The notes under the pieces were generated by a model. The model was not told the origin of the DNA. It did not search any database and saw only the letters and a program-made list of their open reading frames with translations. A program made the translations under genes and the position numbers. A DNA stretch of 64,000 nucleotides, from positions 1 through 64,000 of the forward strand of contig CAZDEO010000023.1 of NCBI GenBank assembly GCA_964504445.1, in the 5' to 3' direction. Origin of the DNA: JACSRF01 sp964504445. Lineage in GTDB: Bacteria > Chloroflexota > Anaerolineae > Promineifilales > Promineifilaceae. This document shows, in pieces, positions 53,007-61,890 of the stretch (within the stretch, counting starts at the first letter, position 1; each line of letters opens with the position of its first letter).

Positions 53007-53984
53007 TTAGAGCAGCTTCTGCTCCCGATACCACGCCACCGTCTCCCGCACCCCTGTCGGCAAATCATATTCCGGCGTGTAGTCCAGTTCATCGTGAGCT
53101 TTTTGCCAGGAGAAGCGGCGATCTTCGCTAAAAAAAGCCACACCCGTGCGGCTGAGGGGTGGCCGTTTTTTCAAAATTTTGGCAACAAGTTCCATACCCG
53201 TTGCGCCCGCCATGGCCAGGGGCCGCGGCAGGTTGAGCTTGGGCGCAGAAACGTCCAGGGCGGCGGCAATTGTCGCGCCCAACTGGCGGAAAGTGACGGG
53301 ATCTGGCCCGGTGATATGGTAGATTTCGCCGACGCGCCCCTTTTCCAGGGCCAGCATCATTCCCGCCCCTGCGTCATCAATGTAGGTGGGGTGGCAGGTG
53401 TGCTGACCGCCGCTGATGGTGAAGAAACGGCCGTTTCCCACCGCCTGAAAAAGCCCCAACACATGCAAATCTCCCGGTCCATAGATAAATTCTGGCCGGG
53501 CAATGACCACCGGCACCCCTGCCCGCGCATAAACCAGAGCCACCTGCTCCGCCGCCGCCTTGCTGCGCTCGTAAGGGTTGCTGGGGGCTAATGGCGCAGT
53601 CTCGTCAGCCGGTGGGCCACTGATCGGGCCGAGAACGCCAGGGCTGCTGACGTGGAGAATGCGCCTCACCCCTGCCGCTTCCGCTTCCGCCAGCACGTTG
53701 TTCGTGCCCTGCTCGTGCAGGGCAAAGTAGGCGCTTTCCGGCACGCCCGCCTGCCCCAACATGCCCGCCGCGTGGATTAGCCACTCCGCGCCGTCAAACT
53801 TGCCACGCAAACTCTCGCGGTCGGTCACGTCCCCTTCTACCCAGGCAATGGACAGGTCAGACAGATGGGCGCGAGAGGAAAACGGCCGTGCCACCCCCAC
53901 AACCTCATGCCCCCGCGCCACCAATGCCCGCGCCAGCGCCCCGCCCACAAACCCCGTTGCTCCCGTAATAGCTACTTTACTCAT
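53007..53984 (-). CDS. NAD(P)-dependent epimerase/dehydratase (extended SDR)
   Basis: 325 residues from ATG 53984 (GGGAAG close upstream; a GTG at 53987 is in frame). Cofactor motif VAITGATGFVGGALA (TGxxGxxG), WVEGDVTDRESL, LIHAAG, and the active site S-x-Y-x3-K as NPYERSKAAAE with HVSSPGVLG supplying the Ser region. HTCHPTYIDDAGAGMMLALEKG and ITGPDPVTFRQL are usual for sugar or sterol-like extended SDRs. Probably makes or modifies a nucleotide sugar for the adjacent surface-glycan genes, though 3-beta-HSD-like activity cannot be excluded. Confidence 0.85.
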   Translation of the reverse strand: MSKVAITGATGFVGGALARALVARGHEVVGVARPFSSRAHLSDLSIAWVEGDVTDRESLRGKFDGAEWLIHAAGMLGQAGVPESAYFALHEQGTNNVLAEAEAAGVRRILHVSSPGVLGPISGPPADETAPLAPSNPYERSKAAAEQVALVYARAGVPVVIARPEFIYGPGDLHVLGLFQAVGNGRFFTISGGQHTCHPTYIDDAGAGMMLALEKGRVGEIYHITGPDPVTFRQLGATIAAALDVSAPKLNLPRPLAMAGATGMELVAKILKKRPPLSRTGVAFFSEDRRFSWQKAHDELDYTPEYDLPTGVRETVAWYREQKLL

Positions 53985-54004
53985 CACTTCCCGTTGGCAA
54001 TGGG

Positions 54005-54295
54005 CTATTGCCTATGGTCAATTTGATAAGTCATCACCGGCCGATAAACGCAGCCACACTTCTGCCCTTTGGTGCAGCCGGGTAGCGGGAGATGGGGGGC
54101 GTCATCGGGGTGGTAAACGGCCGTAGCGTCCAGCTCTCTACTCGCCTCACAGCCATTTTCATCCGGCACAACGACCACGCCGGCAATAGACCCTTTGGCC
54201 TTCATACCCAACCTATATTGCGCCAGCGTCTTCTCGGCGTAATCCGCCGACTTCTCCATTTGTTTGTGGAATTTGTTCAACCACTCAAAGGCCAT
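54005..54295 (-). CDS. Small conserved protein with Cys-rich C-terminus
   Basis: 96 residues. Helical start (FEWLNKFHKQMEKSADYAEKTLAQ), a central segment GSIAGVVVVPDENGCEASRELD, and PGCTKGQKCGCVYRPVMTYQ at the end. The Cys pattern (C...C-x4-C-G-C) could bind a metal; I recall related small proteins in Chloroflexota but no function. Between the radical SAM gene and the epimerase, 25 and 20 bases apart, so in the same operon. Confidence 0.7.
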   Translation of the reverse strand: MAFEWLNKFHKQMEKSADYAEKTLAQYRLGMKAKGSIAGVVVVPDENGCEASRELDATAVYHPDDAPHLPLPGCTKGQKCGCVYRPVMTYQIDHRQ

Positions 54296-54320
54296 ATCTA
54301 CTGTCCCATTGCCTAAAAGC

Positions 54321-55433
54321 TTACCCCGCTTTTCGCACCTTTATTGTATCAGGTTTAATGACCTTCACGCCCACGCGGGAGACGGTGGGCACGTCCATCA
54401 GCATGTTGGTGTAGCTGGCGTTGGCTAACGGGCAATGGCACTCTTTGGCAGCAATACTGCCGCGCACCTCTTGGATTTTCTCGCCAAACCAGATGTCGCC
54501 AAAATCATAGTTATGGTCACGCAAGTTGCCCAGATTGTCGGCACGCACGCAGCAAGGCCAAACTGTACCATCCGCATAGATTTGTGCGCTCGCCCAACCT
54601 GCGTAGCAATCAATCACCTGATCCTGCTCATCAAGAATCCTTTTCACCAGCTTGTAATACTCCACCCGAAAAGCCTCCGTGATGCGCGCCACCCCCTTGT
54701 ATCGTTTACTGTTCACATATTCCATAAGCTGGTCAATGGCCTCAGCATACTGCTCCGGGCTGGGCGTAATCGGCAGCCCCACCGTATCCAATTCCACTCG
54801 TGGCTCGGCAATTTCGGTAATAAATTGGTCTGCGCCTGACTGGTCAGCGTAAGCTATCAGCTCAGCCAGGTGACCCACACTAAACACCGACACCACCGAA
54901 TGAATGCCCACCACAAAGTTGGGGAACTCGTCGCGCAGCGCCAGGTACTGCTCCAGGCGCTCCTCAAATTTCTCAAAATTGCCCGCCACGCCGCGAATGA
55001 AGTCGTGCTTTTCGCCGACGCCATCCAGCGACAAGTTAATGATCAGTTGGCTCTCCGGGCACGCCTCCAAAATGGCGCGCACGCGTTCTGGTCCGCTGTT
55101 GAGGATGCCATTGGTGGGAATGTTGATGATGCCCGGCTGGCAATGCTTGTAAGCCAACTTTGCCAGCTCCACAATCTTGGGATACATCAGCGGTTCACCG
55201 CCGCTAATCGTGAACCAGTACGGCGCCGTGCCCAGCGAACCGAGTACCTTGTCCCATTCGGCAATCGTCAGCTCATTTTCGCGCTTCATCCAAATGTTGC
55301 AGGTCAGGCAGCGCGAATTGCACTTGGGCGATGGAGACAAAGTGATATTGATGGGCAGCATCTTCGGCCACCCAAAGCGCCGGTAGGCTTGAAAAAGAGG
55401 AATGCGTGCCAGCACGCCTAACATTGATCTCAT
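54321..55433 (-). CDS. Radical SAM protein with SPASM-like C-terminal Cys cluster
   Basis: 370 residues from ATG 55433; the frame extends to a TTG within repeat DNA. The 4Fe-4S motif is CNSRCLTC (Cys38, Cys42, Cys45), preceded by NITLSPSP; TISGGEPLMYPKI is the conserved GGEP turn. The C-terminal part has CYAGWASAQIYADGTVWPCCV and ECHCPLAN, Cys residues for an auxiliary cluster of the SPASM type. Family members modify peptides, sugars or lipids (for example MoaA-, AlbA- or glycan-modifying). Position in a glycan cluster suggests sugar or lipid modification. Confidence 0.9.
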   Translation of the reverse strand: MRSMLGVLARIPLFQAYRRFGWPKMLPINITLSPSPKCNSRCLTCNIWMKRENELTIAEWDKVLGSLGTAPYWFTISGGEPLMYPKIVELAKLAYKHCQPGIINIPTNGILNSGPERVRAILEACPESQLIINLSLDGVGEKHDFIRGVAGNFEKFEERLEQYLALRDEFPNFVVGIHSVVSVFSVGHLAELIAYADQSGADQFITEIAEPRVELDTVGLPITPSPEQYAEAIDQLMEYVNSKRYKGVARITEAFRVEYYKLVKRILDEQDQVIDCYAGWASAQIYADGTVWPCCVRADNLGNLRDHNYDFGDIWFGEKIQEVRGSIAAKECHCPLANASYTNMLMDVPTVSRVGVKVIKPDTIKVRKAG

Positions 55434-55439
55434 AAAGAA

Positions 55440-55497
55440 TGTAACCAGCAACCTGTAACTTGTAACCTGTAACCTGCAACAAGTTACAGGTTACATT
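55440..55497. repeat. CTGTAAC heptamer repeats forming a hairpin
   Basis: CTGTAAC/TTGTAAC units with a perfect 13-base inverted repeat (55461-55473 and 55483-55495) in the 64-base gap between GT2 and radical SAM genes. No T tract follows on the gene strand. Confidence 0.9.
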
Positions 55498-56382
55498 TCA
55501 CTTCGTCAGTTCCTTTGTAGTTGTAGCAATTTCCCAGACGGTGTGGTTGCGTTTGTTTTTGTAATCGCGCCAGCCGAGGTAACGGCCGTACGCCTCCAGA
55601 CCCACCACACCCACCGTCCACAACAATTGCTTTGGCCGCCAATCCATATTCTGCAGCAGCAGGCCAATGATGATGCTGCCCGACATCGTGCTCACTTTGT
55701 AACCCAGCAGTTGCGCCAGTTCCAGGTGCCCGGCATAAATGCGGCGGCGCTGGCGCAAAAAGTCGGCCACGTTCTCCGGCCCTTTGTTGTAGACAATAGC
55801 TTGTGGGCAATAGCGCACCTGGTACCCTTGCCCGCGCACAATGGGTTCCACGCTGGCCTCGTCAACGGCCGTATGGTAAGGAATGCGCTCGAACACCCGC
55901 CGAAAGCCCACCATCTCGCCACCCTTGAACCCCCCCGCCATATTCAGCGCATGGTGCAGCCGCCATTGCAGGTGCACGGCAAAGCCCATGAAGTTGTCCG
56001 GGGCGTTAACCGGCACAGGATGGCAGCCCGTCATGGCTACCTCAGGGTCGGAAAAAGGGGCAATCAGTTCTTCCACGGCCTCCAGGCTGGGCTGCAAATC
56101 GGCGCTGCACAAAATTAGCAGTTCTTCCTGCGCCTCACGAATGAACAGGTTCATGGCGGAGGCTTTGCCCTCCCGTTGGGGCTGAACAAGCAGACGAATA
56201 CGGCCGTCACGCCCCACAAAATTACGCACAATCGCTTCCGTACCATCGGTGCAGCCGCTAGCGACCACAATGATTTCCGTAATCGCCACGCGCTCCAACC
56301 GCTGATCCAGCATCAGTTGCAGCAATTTGCCAATGTTGGCCTCTTCGTTGTAGGCCGTAATACCGATAGAGCAAGTTAACAT
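55498..56382 (-). CDS. Family 2 glycosyltransferase
   Basis: 294 residues from ATG 56382, the first Met at the domain start (MLTCSIGITAYNEEANIGKLL); the frame upstream is repeat DNA. GT-A fold: IVVASGCTDGTE, GKASAMN, ILCSADLQPS (DxD-like), then MTGCHPVPVN, FKGGEMVGFRR and the catalytic-region E/D-x-x-R-x-R-like DEASVEPIVRGQGYQVRYCP and QRRRIYAGHLE. One or two C-terminal helices (YKVSTMSGSIIIGLLL). Sugar donor and acceptor unknown. Confidence 0.9.
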   Translation of the reverse strand: MLTCSIGITAYNEEANIGKLLQLMLDQRLERVAITEIIVVASGCTDGTEAIVRNFVGRDGRIRLLVQPQREGKASAMNLFIREAQEELLILCSADLQPSLEAVEELIAPFSDPEVAMTGCHPVPVNAPDNFMGFAVHLQWRLHHALNMAGGFKGGEMVGFRRVFERIPYHTAVDEASVEPIVRGQGYQVRYCPQAIVYNKGPENVADFLRQRRRIYAGHLELAQLLGYKVSTMSGSIIIGLLLQNMDWRPKQLLWTVGVVGLEAYGRYLGWRDYKNKRNHTVWEIATTTKELTK

Positions 56383-56460
56383 GGTTGGTTGTTGATTAGT
56401 TTGTTGGTTGGTCAAGTAGCTATCAAACCAACCAACTATCAAACTTCCACAAGAGTATAA
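56383..56460. repeat. TTGGTTGG repeats forming a hairpin
   Basis: GTTGGTTGGT and its complement ACCAACCAAC, around a short centre, in the 90-base gap between flippase and GT2 genes. Same class of short-repeat intergenic element. Confidence 0.8.
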
Positions 56461-56472
56461 CCAATGCCCCCA

Positions 56473-57777
56473 TCAGGAACCAGCATTGCGTCCCGCGTTT
56501 GTTGGACGATTCACCTGCGTTGGGGCCAGCAGCAGCCCTGCACCCGCCAGGTTTGCCAACGCACCAGACGAAACCAGCACGATGGCCAGGATGGTCAGAG
56601 TATGGGCCAGAAGTAAAATGGCGACAATCTGGCCTATGGCGATGAAGGCCAACAAGAACACAAACGGCCGTTTTCCCAGCGACAGCGCATAATTCAGCCA
56701 AATATTCACCCCGGCAAACAAGGTTGTCGCCAGTCCCACCCAACCCAACAGCGCCCCAGGGGTGACGTATTGACCGCGAAAAACCAGGGCCACAATCAGA
56801 TCGGGGAAGAGGAAGTAAACGGCCGTTAGCCCCAATCCTGGCAGCAAGGTCGCCGCCAGCGTCAGCAGCAGCATGGGTCGGGCGTCTCGCCCCAGGGCAT
56901 GTCGCTGCGTCGCCTTCGGAAACAGCACCAGCCCCAACGCCAGCGGCACAAACAAATTAATCCGCGCCAGCACGTTGATGGGTGTGTACTCCCCGGCTAT
57001 CGTCTCAGGGAAAAGGCGGTTAACCAAAATGGCGTCGCTGTACACCAGCAAAGCAAAAGCCAGCAAGCCAATCAGCGTCAGGCCAGAGTAGCGCAAGCTC
57101 ACCTTTTGCGCCGCCACCGAGGGCGGTGTGCGGAAGTAGCCCCGCAGCAGCCACAGGGCCAACAGCAAGGCCAGCCCCGCCGCCAAAGGCAAAGCCAGCA
57201 CTGCCCCCACCAGCTCCAGGCCCAGCCAGATGAGTACGGCCGTCAAGCCAAAACGCAGCACCGCCTGCAACACCACCACCCCACCCAGGCCCAGAAAATG
57301 CTGCGTCCCTTGCAACGTGCCATCCGTCACCGGACGCACAAAAAAGAGCAGCAAAGCCAGCCCGGCGGCCATCACCGCCGGAACGGAATTCGCATTGATG
57401 AGCCGATTGGTTAATGGCGCGGCCAGGATAAACAACCCGGCCACCAGCAGCCCCCAACGCCACGCCCAACGCCAGCGGTCACGCAAAAACGCGCCAATAT
57501 GCGCTGGTGCTTCTGGGCGGATAGCCAGGTCGGCCGTGTAGTAGGCGGCCACATTACGGATCACCCAGGTTGCCTGCTCACCAATCTTCAGCAGGTTCAT
57601 GACGGCGAGAAAGGCGATGGCCGCCGCATTGGGCAACAGCAGCCCGGCCACCAGCAGCACCAGGTAGTCGAACCCACCGGCCACCAGGGTAGCCCCGGCC
57701 ATTAAAATGCCATCACGCGCATCACCAGAGCGCAGCAAGGTTTTGACACGAGAAATCATAAACACAGCTTTCCCCAT
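56473..57777 (-). CDS. Polysaccharide/lipid flippase-like membrane protein (MATE/Wzx type)
   Basis: 434 residues, 12-14 membrane helices. DGILMAGATLVAGGFDYLVLLV at the start, TLQGTQHFLGLGGVVVLQAVLRF, LVYSDAILVNRLFPETIAGEYTPINVLARINLF and RGQYVTPGALLGWVGLATTLFAGVNIWLNYALSLGKR follow the Wzx/MurJ pattern of repeated six-helix halves. Predicted to flip an undecaprenyl-linked glycan or other lipid-linked sugar across the membrane. The only promoter-like sequence before the ATG also contains the stop of the previous gene, so it is in an operon with the genes upstream (9 bases gap). Confidence 0.85.
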   Translation of the reverse strand: MGKAVFMISRVKTLLRSGDARDGILMAGATLVAGGFDYLVLLVAGLLLPNAAAIAFLAVMNLLKIGEQATWVIRNVAAYYTADLAIRPEAPAHIGAFLRDRWRWAWRWGLLVAGLFILAAPLTNRLINANSVPAVMAAGLALLLFFVRPVTDGTLQGTQHFLGLGGVVVLQAVLRFGLTAVLIWLGLELVGAVLALPLAAGLALLLALWLLRGYFRTPPSVAAQKVSLRYSGLTLIGLLAFALLVYSDAILVNRLFPETIAGEYTPINVLARINLFVPLALGLVLFPKATQRHALGRDARPMLLLTLAATLLPGLGLTAVYFLFPDLIVALVFRGQYVTPGALLGWVGLATTLFAGVNIWLNYALSLGKRPFVFLLAFIAIGQIVAILLLAHTLTILAIVLVSSGALANLAGAGLLLAPTQVNRPTNAGRNAGS

Positions 57778-57786
57778 TGGTTCAAA

Positions 57787-59514
57787 TTACGGCAACCCCG
57801 CTACCGGCAACACCACCTGGTTGTTAGGAAGCGCCTCGCCAGCAGGTGTGGCCACAGGCCAACGGGTACGGGTAGGCGCGTCGTAAAGGCCAACGGCAAT
57901 CCGGCTCAAGTTGCCACCCGGCCAGGTAAAGGTGTGGGCATCGGCAACAAACACGCCGGGGGGCCAGTTGGTGAGCGGGTAGCTGTTTTGCACCGGCTGG
58001 CTGTCGCTCTGTGCGCTCAATTCCCCATCTTGATTGAGCGCATGAACAAAGATGGTGGCGTTTTGGGACAACGGCCGTTCCCCCCGCCAATACAACATCA
58101 CCTGCACCAAATCCCCTGGCTGCGGCTGCGCTGGCTCTATGGCATAGCCCAAAAGGCGCACCGCGCCCCCTTCGCCAAAGCGAAAATCGGCAGCAACGGC
58201 CGTTTCTGGCAGCGCCGCCAACAGCCAATCCGTCTGCGCCAGCAGTTGGGGCATTAGCCAACGGCCATCAGGGGCGCCCGCCAGCGGCTGCGTAACCAGG
58301 CGCAACGTGCCACCCTCCCCCTGCCAGGGAGCCAGATCTACCTCTAGCCATTGTGGGGCATCATCGGCGGCAACGGCCCTTTCTGCCAGGGGCACATCAT
58401 TAAACAACAGCGTAAAACGCAGCGTCCCGGCCCCATCCACCTGCACACCAACCCGCAAACGGCCGTTGCGCGGCACATCCAGCGCATATTCCAGCGCCGC
58501 CTCTGCTGGTACGCGAATGGCCGGGTAGTCGCCCAATGCGGTGGTGATGAAACGCTTCTCCGGCAGCCGCTCCGCCGTCCAGAGAACGGCCGTTAGGTCA
58601 TGGACGATGCGGTATTCGGCGCTGATGGGGGTCTGGGCGACCGTTGCCGCTGCCTCTAGCCGTGTGGTCTGCCCGGGAAAGGTCAGCCAGACGCGGCCAC
58701 TGCCCATTTGCCAGCCCAGGAACAGCACCAGCAAAATGCCCAATAGCCAGAAAATGGCTTTTTGCCAGGATGTGCCCACTGGTCGCGCCAGGATGAGAAA
58801 GAGACCGGTTAGCCCCAGGGAAACCGCCAGCAGGGCGGCGAAGAGGCCACCTTTGAACGGCTCTGGCTTGTACTGCTGCAAGCGCAAACGGAAGACGGCG
58901 GGCAGCAGTTGCTCCGCCAGGGCATCCGGCGCGACGCGGCCCGGGGCATAGGTACGCAGTTCCAGGTTGCCGGGGCGCAGGAATTCGTTCAGGCGCAGCG
59001 GCCCACCCAGCCGGTCGCCACCCACCACGCGGGTGATGGCGGGCGCGTCGGCTGTCGCCTCAGGCGCGGCCAGGGTCAGGGTAAATTCGCGCCCTTGGGC
59101 GTTGGTGATGGGTGAGAAGGTGAGGCGATGGTATTGGCCGGACGGCCGTTCGCCAAAATCCACCTCACCCCTGTAAAGGGGGCCAGTTTCGTCGGCCAGC
59201 GTCACCAGCACACGGCCATAGGAGGGGCCACGCAGCCAGGTTTCAACGGCCGTTAGCCTCTCCGCGCCGCTGATGAAGCTCTGGCTGATGGCATTAGGGC
59301 CATAAAAAGCCACTGGGAAGGGGTCGGGTACGCCGGGGGCAGCCTGCGCTTGCGTCCAGGGGCGCGGGTAGAGGTAGTGGGCGTCGTAGAACATGGGAAC
59401 CTGCACCTGGGGGCCGCTGGCAGTGGCCCGCCATTGGCCGAAAACCAGGAGGAGGAGGGCGAGCAAGAAAATGATGAATAATGAATAATGAATTGGGAAT
59501 TGGGAGCGCTTCAT
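57787..59514 (-). CDS. Membrane-anchored extracytoplasmic protein, glycan cluster
   Basis: 575 residues from ATG 59514. Residues 2-15 (SQFPIHYSLFII) are coded by heptamer repeats and merge into the first membrane helix (about 13-28). A beta-rich extracytoplasmic domain (30-215; TAVETWLRGPSYGRVLVTLAD) follows, then two membrane helices (about 222-240 and 252-270), then a further extracytoplasmic half with beta-sandwich domains; the last (about 475-570; FRFGEGGAVRLLGYAIEPAQPQPGDLVQVMLYWRG) matches the end of the GT39-like protein at 32.8 kb. No catalytic motif recognised; perhaps a glycan-recognition or export-associated protein. Confidence 0.75.
   Translation of the reverse strand: MKRSQFPIHYSLFIIFLLALLLLVFGQWRATASGPQVQVPMFYDAHYLYPRPWTQAQAAPGVPDPFPVAFYGPNAISQSFISGAERLTAVETWLRGPSYGRVLVTLADETGPLYRGEVDFGERPSGQYHRLTFSPITNAQGREFTLTLAAPEATADAPAITRVVGGDRLGGPLRLNEFLRPGNLELRTYAPGRVAPDALAEQLLPAVFRLRLQQYKPEPFKGGLFAALLAVSLGLTGLFLILARPVGTSWQKAIFWLLGILLVLFLGWQMGSGRVWLTFPGQTTRLEAAATVAQTPISAEYRIVHDLTAVLWTAERLPEKRFITTALGDYPAIRVPAEAALEYALDVPRNGRLRVGVQVDGAGTLRFTLLFNDVPLAERAVAADDAPQWLEVDLAPWQGEGGTLRLVTQPLAGAPDGRWLMPQLLAQTDWLLAALPETAVAADFRFGEGGAVRLLGYAIEPAQPQPGDLVQVMLYWRGERPLSQNATIFVHALNQDGELSAQSDSQPVQNSYPLTNWPPGVFVADAHTFTWPGGNLSRIAVGLYDAPTRTRWPVATPAGEALPNNQVVLPVAGLP
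59470..59508 (-). repeat. Short tandem repeats coding the N-terminus of the 57.8-59.5 kb protein
   Basis: On the minus strand TTCCCAA twice and TTCATTA-like units three times, directly after the first two codons. Confidence 0.85.
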
Positions 59515-59525
59515 CGTGTCACCGG

Positions 59526-61016
59526 TTAGAGGTAGTAGCGGGGCAAAATATAGCCGAGAAGGGCGACGACGTTGAAGAGAACCATGCCCAGGCGCAGGAG
59601 CCAGTGGGCATAGGTGTGCCAGCGGCGCGGCAACAGGAAGAGCAAACCGAGGGTGAAGAAGGTGAGCATGGGCACCACGGTGCCCAGCCAGTAGCGCCCT
59701 TGCAGGCCACGGCCGTTGCCATATTCCCACCAGAAAGTCAGGTCGTATACCTGGATGAGCAGCACGGGAACCAGCAGCGTGAGGGCCAGAAAGAGCCAGA
59801 CGACGACAGGGGCCATGCGTTTGCCCAAGCGCCAATCGGGGAGAGACGGCCGTTTTCCCCAACCTCGGCCCAATTGCCAGGCCAGCCCCAAAATCGCCAA
59901 CAGAGTCAGCCCGCGCAGCAAGCCGTAAACCCAGGGCGGCAGCGGCGTATCTACCCAGCCAAAATGCGCCCACCAGGTGACAAACATGCCCCCCAAAACG
60001 GATTGGTAATAGTCGAGCATGTGGGGCAAAAAGCGGTAGTCATAAAACGGATTTTGGATGATACGATGGCCTTCGACCACCGGATTGAAGTAGAACAAGT
60101 CCTGGTTGATGCGCCAGCTCCGGGCCATCCACCACAGGGCAGGGGGCAAGATGACGCCGTTCATCACGACTGCCGCCTCAAAGACGCGCCACCGCTCCCC
60201 TTTGCGCCGCCACCAATCGTACAGCACCACCAGCGCCACCAGGGGCACAAAGCCGTTGATGGTGGGCTTGACAAGGAAGGCGGCGGCGAAGGTGAGGCCG
60301 ATGGCCACGGCCGTTTGCCAGCCCAGCCCATCGCGCAGCACCCGCAAACAGAGGTAGATGAGCAAGGAGTACAGCACGAAAAAGAGGCCGTCTACGGAAA
60401 TAACGGCCGTCATTTGCGTCAGTTGCGGGTGAAAGGCAACCAGCGTAGGGATGGTCAGGCGCAGGGCGGCGTCGGTGGGGAAGAGCAGGCGAGCAATAAG
60501 GTAGGCCACAACGACGATAGGGCTGCTCAGCAGCACAGCAAAGAGCCGCTGCACCTGCATTCGCACCAGCAAATTCTCGCCATACCCAATCAGCCGGTAC
60601 GGGATGGCGGCAATCAAGTAATAGAGCGGCGTGGCGTGCATTAGCTTGCCGGTAATGCCTAATTCGGTGCTGGTGCGCGTGGTTGGGGGCAGGTCGTCAA
60701 ATTCCGCCTCGCGCAAGCCAATGGCGCCGGCGCTCCAACCCTGGCGCTGCTCCGGGTTGTAGTCTAGCCGCCCCACGTCAGCCAGCTCGCGGGAGAGGGT
60801 GATTTCGTCAAGGAGAATGTCGTCGGGGATATCGGGGAGACGGCCGTTTTCACCAATAAACTGAATCACGGCGTAATGGTCATCCTCGTCCGGTCCTTGC
60901 CAAAGGGGAAAGACCAGGCTCCACAGCGCGCCCTTCAGCAGCATAATGAGAAAGAGGAGGGTGATGAGCCACCATTCACGATTGGCGGTTGGCAATTGGC
61001 GATTGACGATCCTCAT
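59526..61016 (-). CDS. GT39-like membrane glycosyltransferase
   Basis: 496 residues from ATG 61016 (overlaps the TGA of the upstream methyltransferase gene). About 11 membrane helices. FPLWQGPDEDDHYAVIQFI after the first helix holds the acidic pair of lipid-phosphate-dependent GT-C enzymes; LITLLFLIMLLKGALWSLV and YLLIAAIPYRLIGYGENLLVR follow the ArnT/PMT pattern. Residues 2-15 (RIVNRQLPTANRE) are coded by CGCCAATT-like repeats. Likely transfers a sugar from a polyprenyl-phosphate donor to an extracytoplasmic glycan or lipid. Confidence 0.85.
   Translation of the reverse strand: MRIVNRQLPTANREWWLITLLFLIMLLKGALWSLVFPLWQGPDEDDHYAVIQFIGENGRLPDIPDDILLDEITLSRELADVGRLDYNPEQRQGWSAGAIGLREAEFDDLPPTTRTSTELGITGKLMHATPLYYLIAAIPYRLIGYGENLLVRMQVQRLFAVLLSSPIVVVAYLIARLLFPTDAALRLTIPTLVAFHPQLTQMTAVISVDGLFFVLYSLLIYLCLRVLRDGLGWQTAVAIGLTFAAAFLVKPTINGFVPLVALVVLYDWWRRKGERWRVFEAAVVMNGVILPPALWWMARSWRINQDLFYFNPVVEGHRIIQNPFYDYRFLPHMLDYYQSVLGGMFVTWWAHFGWVDTPLPPWVYGLLRGLTLLAILGLAWQLGRGWGKRPSLPDWRLGKRMAPVVVWLFLALTLLVPVLLIQVYDLTFWWEYGNGRGLQGRYWLGTVVPMLTFFTLGLLFLLPRRWHTYAHWLLRLGMVLFNVVALLGYILPRYYL
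60971..61016 (-). repeat. Short tandem repeats coding the N-terminus of the GT39-like protein
   Basis: On the minus strand: GTCAATC, GCCAATT, GCCAACC, GCCAATC, then GTGAATG; degenerate heptamers starting immediately after the ATG AGG codons. Confidence 0.9.
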
Positions 61017-61699
61017 TTTTTCACCGCCACGTAAAAGCAGTGGGCCGATTGGCACCGAAACCACTTCTGTAAAAGCTGCTCAATGGGCACGAAGAGGGGT
61101 GTCAATTTTTCCAGGATGGGCAGTTGGTCGGGCAAAATCTCCCACAGCCAGAAGAGGACACTGTACTGCTGTGCCGTTTCGACGGCAAAGCCATAGGCGC
61201 CCAAGGTTTCTTTTAGCTCCGCAAAATAAAAGGGGGCGTTCACCTCGTCGCCCAACCAGTTGGGGTAGAAGCGGCGTCCCCAGCGAATGATGAGGTTATC
61301 TTCGACGGTTTCGATCAGGAACAGCACGCCGCCGGGCTTCAGGCAGCGCCGCACTTCGGCCAATGCCCGCTCTACGTCGCCAATGTGGTGCAAAACGTGC
61401 TGGATGTAAATCAGGTCGAAGGTTTCGGTTGGGAAGGGAAGCTGTAGGCCAGAGGCAATCGCCACCGGGCCGTGGTGGGCGGCCAGGGTTACCCGCTCTG
61501 GTACCACATCGACGCCCATAGGGAAACGGCCGTACTGCCGAAAGCGGCTCATATTCCAACCCGCCGCGCAGCCCAAATCCAGGATACGCGGCGTTTCCAG
61601 CCGACCAAACACCGCCTGCTCCACAGCAAAATAAGGTAGCACCTTATACCGGCTCGGCGACCAATTTTCGCCAAAAGTAACTGGTTTACGGTAGTCCAT
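61013..61699 (-). CDS. Class I SAM methyltransferase (Methyltransf_11 type)
   Basis: 228 residues. PRILDLGCAAGWNMS (SAM loop, about 38-52), GVDVVPERVTLA, FPTETFDLIYIQHVLHHIGDVERALAEVRRCLKPGGVLFLIE, a full methyltransferase core. The C-terminal helices contain ILPDQLPILEKLTPLFVP and a basic end (VAVKK). Probably methylates a sugar or lipid intermediate of the cluster; analogous genes sit in O-antigen-like clusters. Directly upstream of, and overlapping, the GT39-like gene. Confidence 0.9.
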   Translation of the reverse strand: MDYRKPVTFGENWSPSRYKVLPYFAVEQAVFGRLETPRILDLGCAAGWNMSRFRQYGRFPMGVDVVPERVTLAAHHGPVAIASGLQLPFPTETFDLIYIQHVLHHIGDVERALAEVRRCLKPGGVLFLIETVEDNLIIRWGRRFYPNWLGDEVNAPFYFAELKETLGAYGFAVETAQQYSVLFWLWEILPDQLPILEKLTPLFVPIEQLLQKWFRCQSAHCFYVAVKK

Positions 61700-61890
61700 T
61701 TTTTGTAATCCGTATTCTGTAAGCCGTAGTCCGTTGTCCGTAGTCCGTTGTCCGTATTCCGTTGTCCGTATTCCGTTGTCCGTATTCCGTTGTCCGTATT
61801 CCGTCGTCCGTTGTCCGTGTACGAATTACGGTTTACGGTTTACGGTCTACGGTTTACGGTTTACGGTTCACGAATTACGGTTTACGATTC
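61700..61890. repeat. Large heptanucleotide repeat array (CCGTATT/CCGTTGT/CGTAAAC)
   Basis: About 190 bases of heptamers: CCGTATT, CCGTTGT, CCGTAGT units, then TTACGG-T/GTTTACG units. The right end enters the last codons and the stop of the GT2 gene (ending at 61875). The longest intact array in the window and related to the tract between the ABC genes. Confidence 0.92.

Noticed and set aside
59481..60644. Plus-strand frame of 387 codons opposite the glycosyltransferase genes.
   Set aside because: Gln/His/Glu-rich content of an antisense frame over two genes with clear membrane-protein features.
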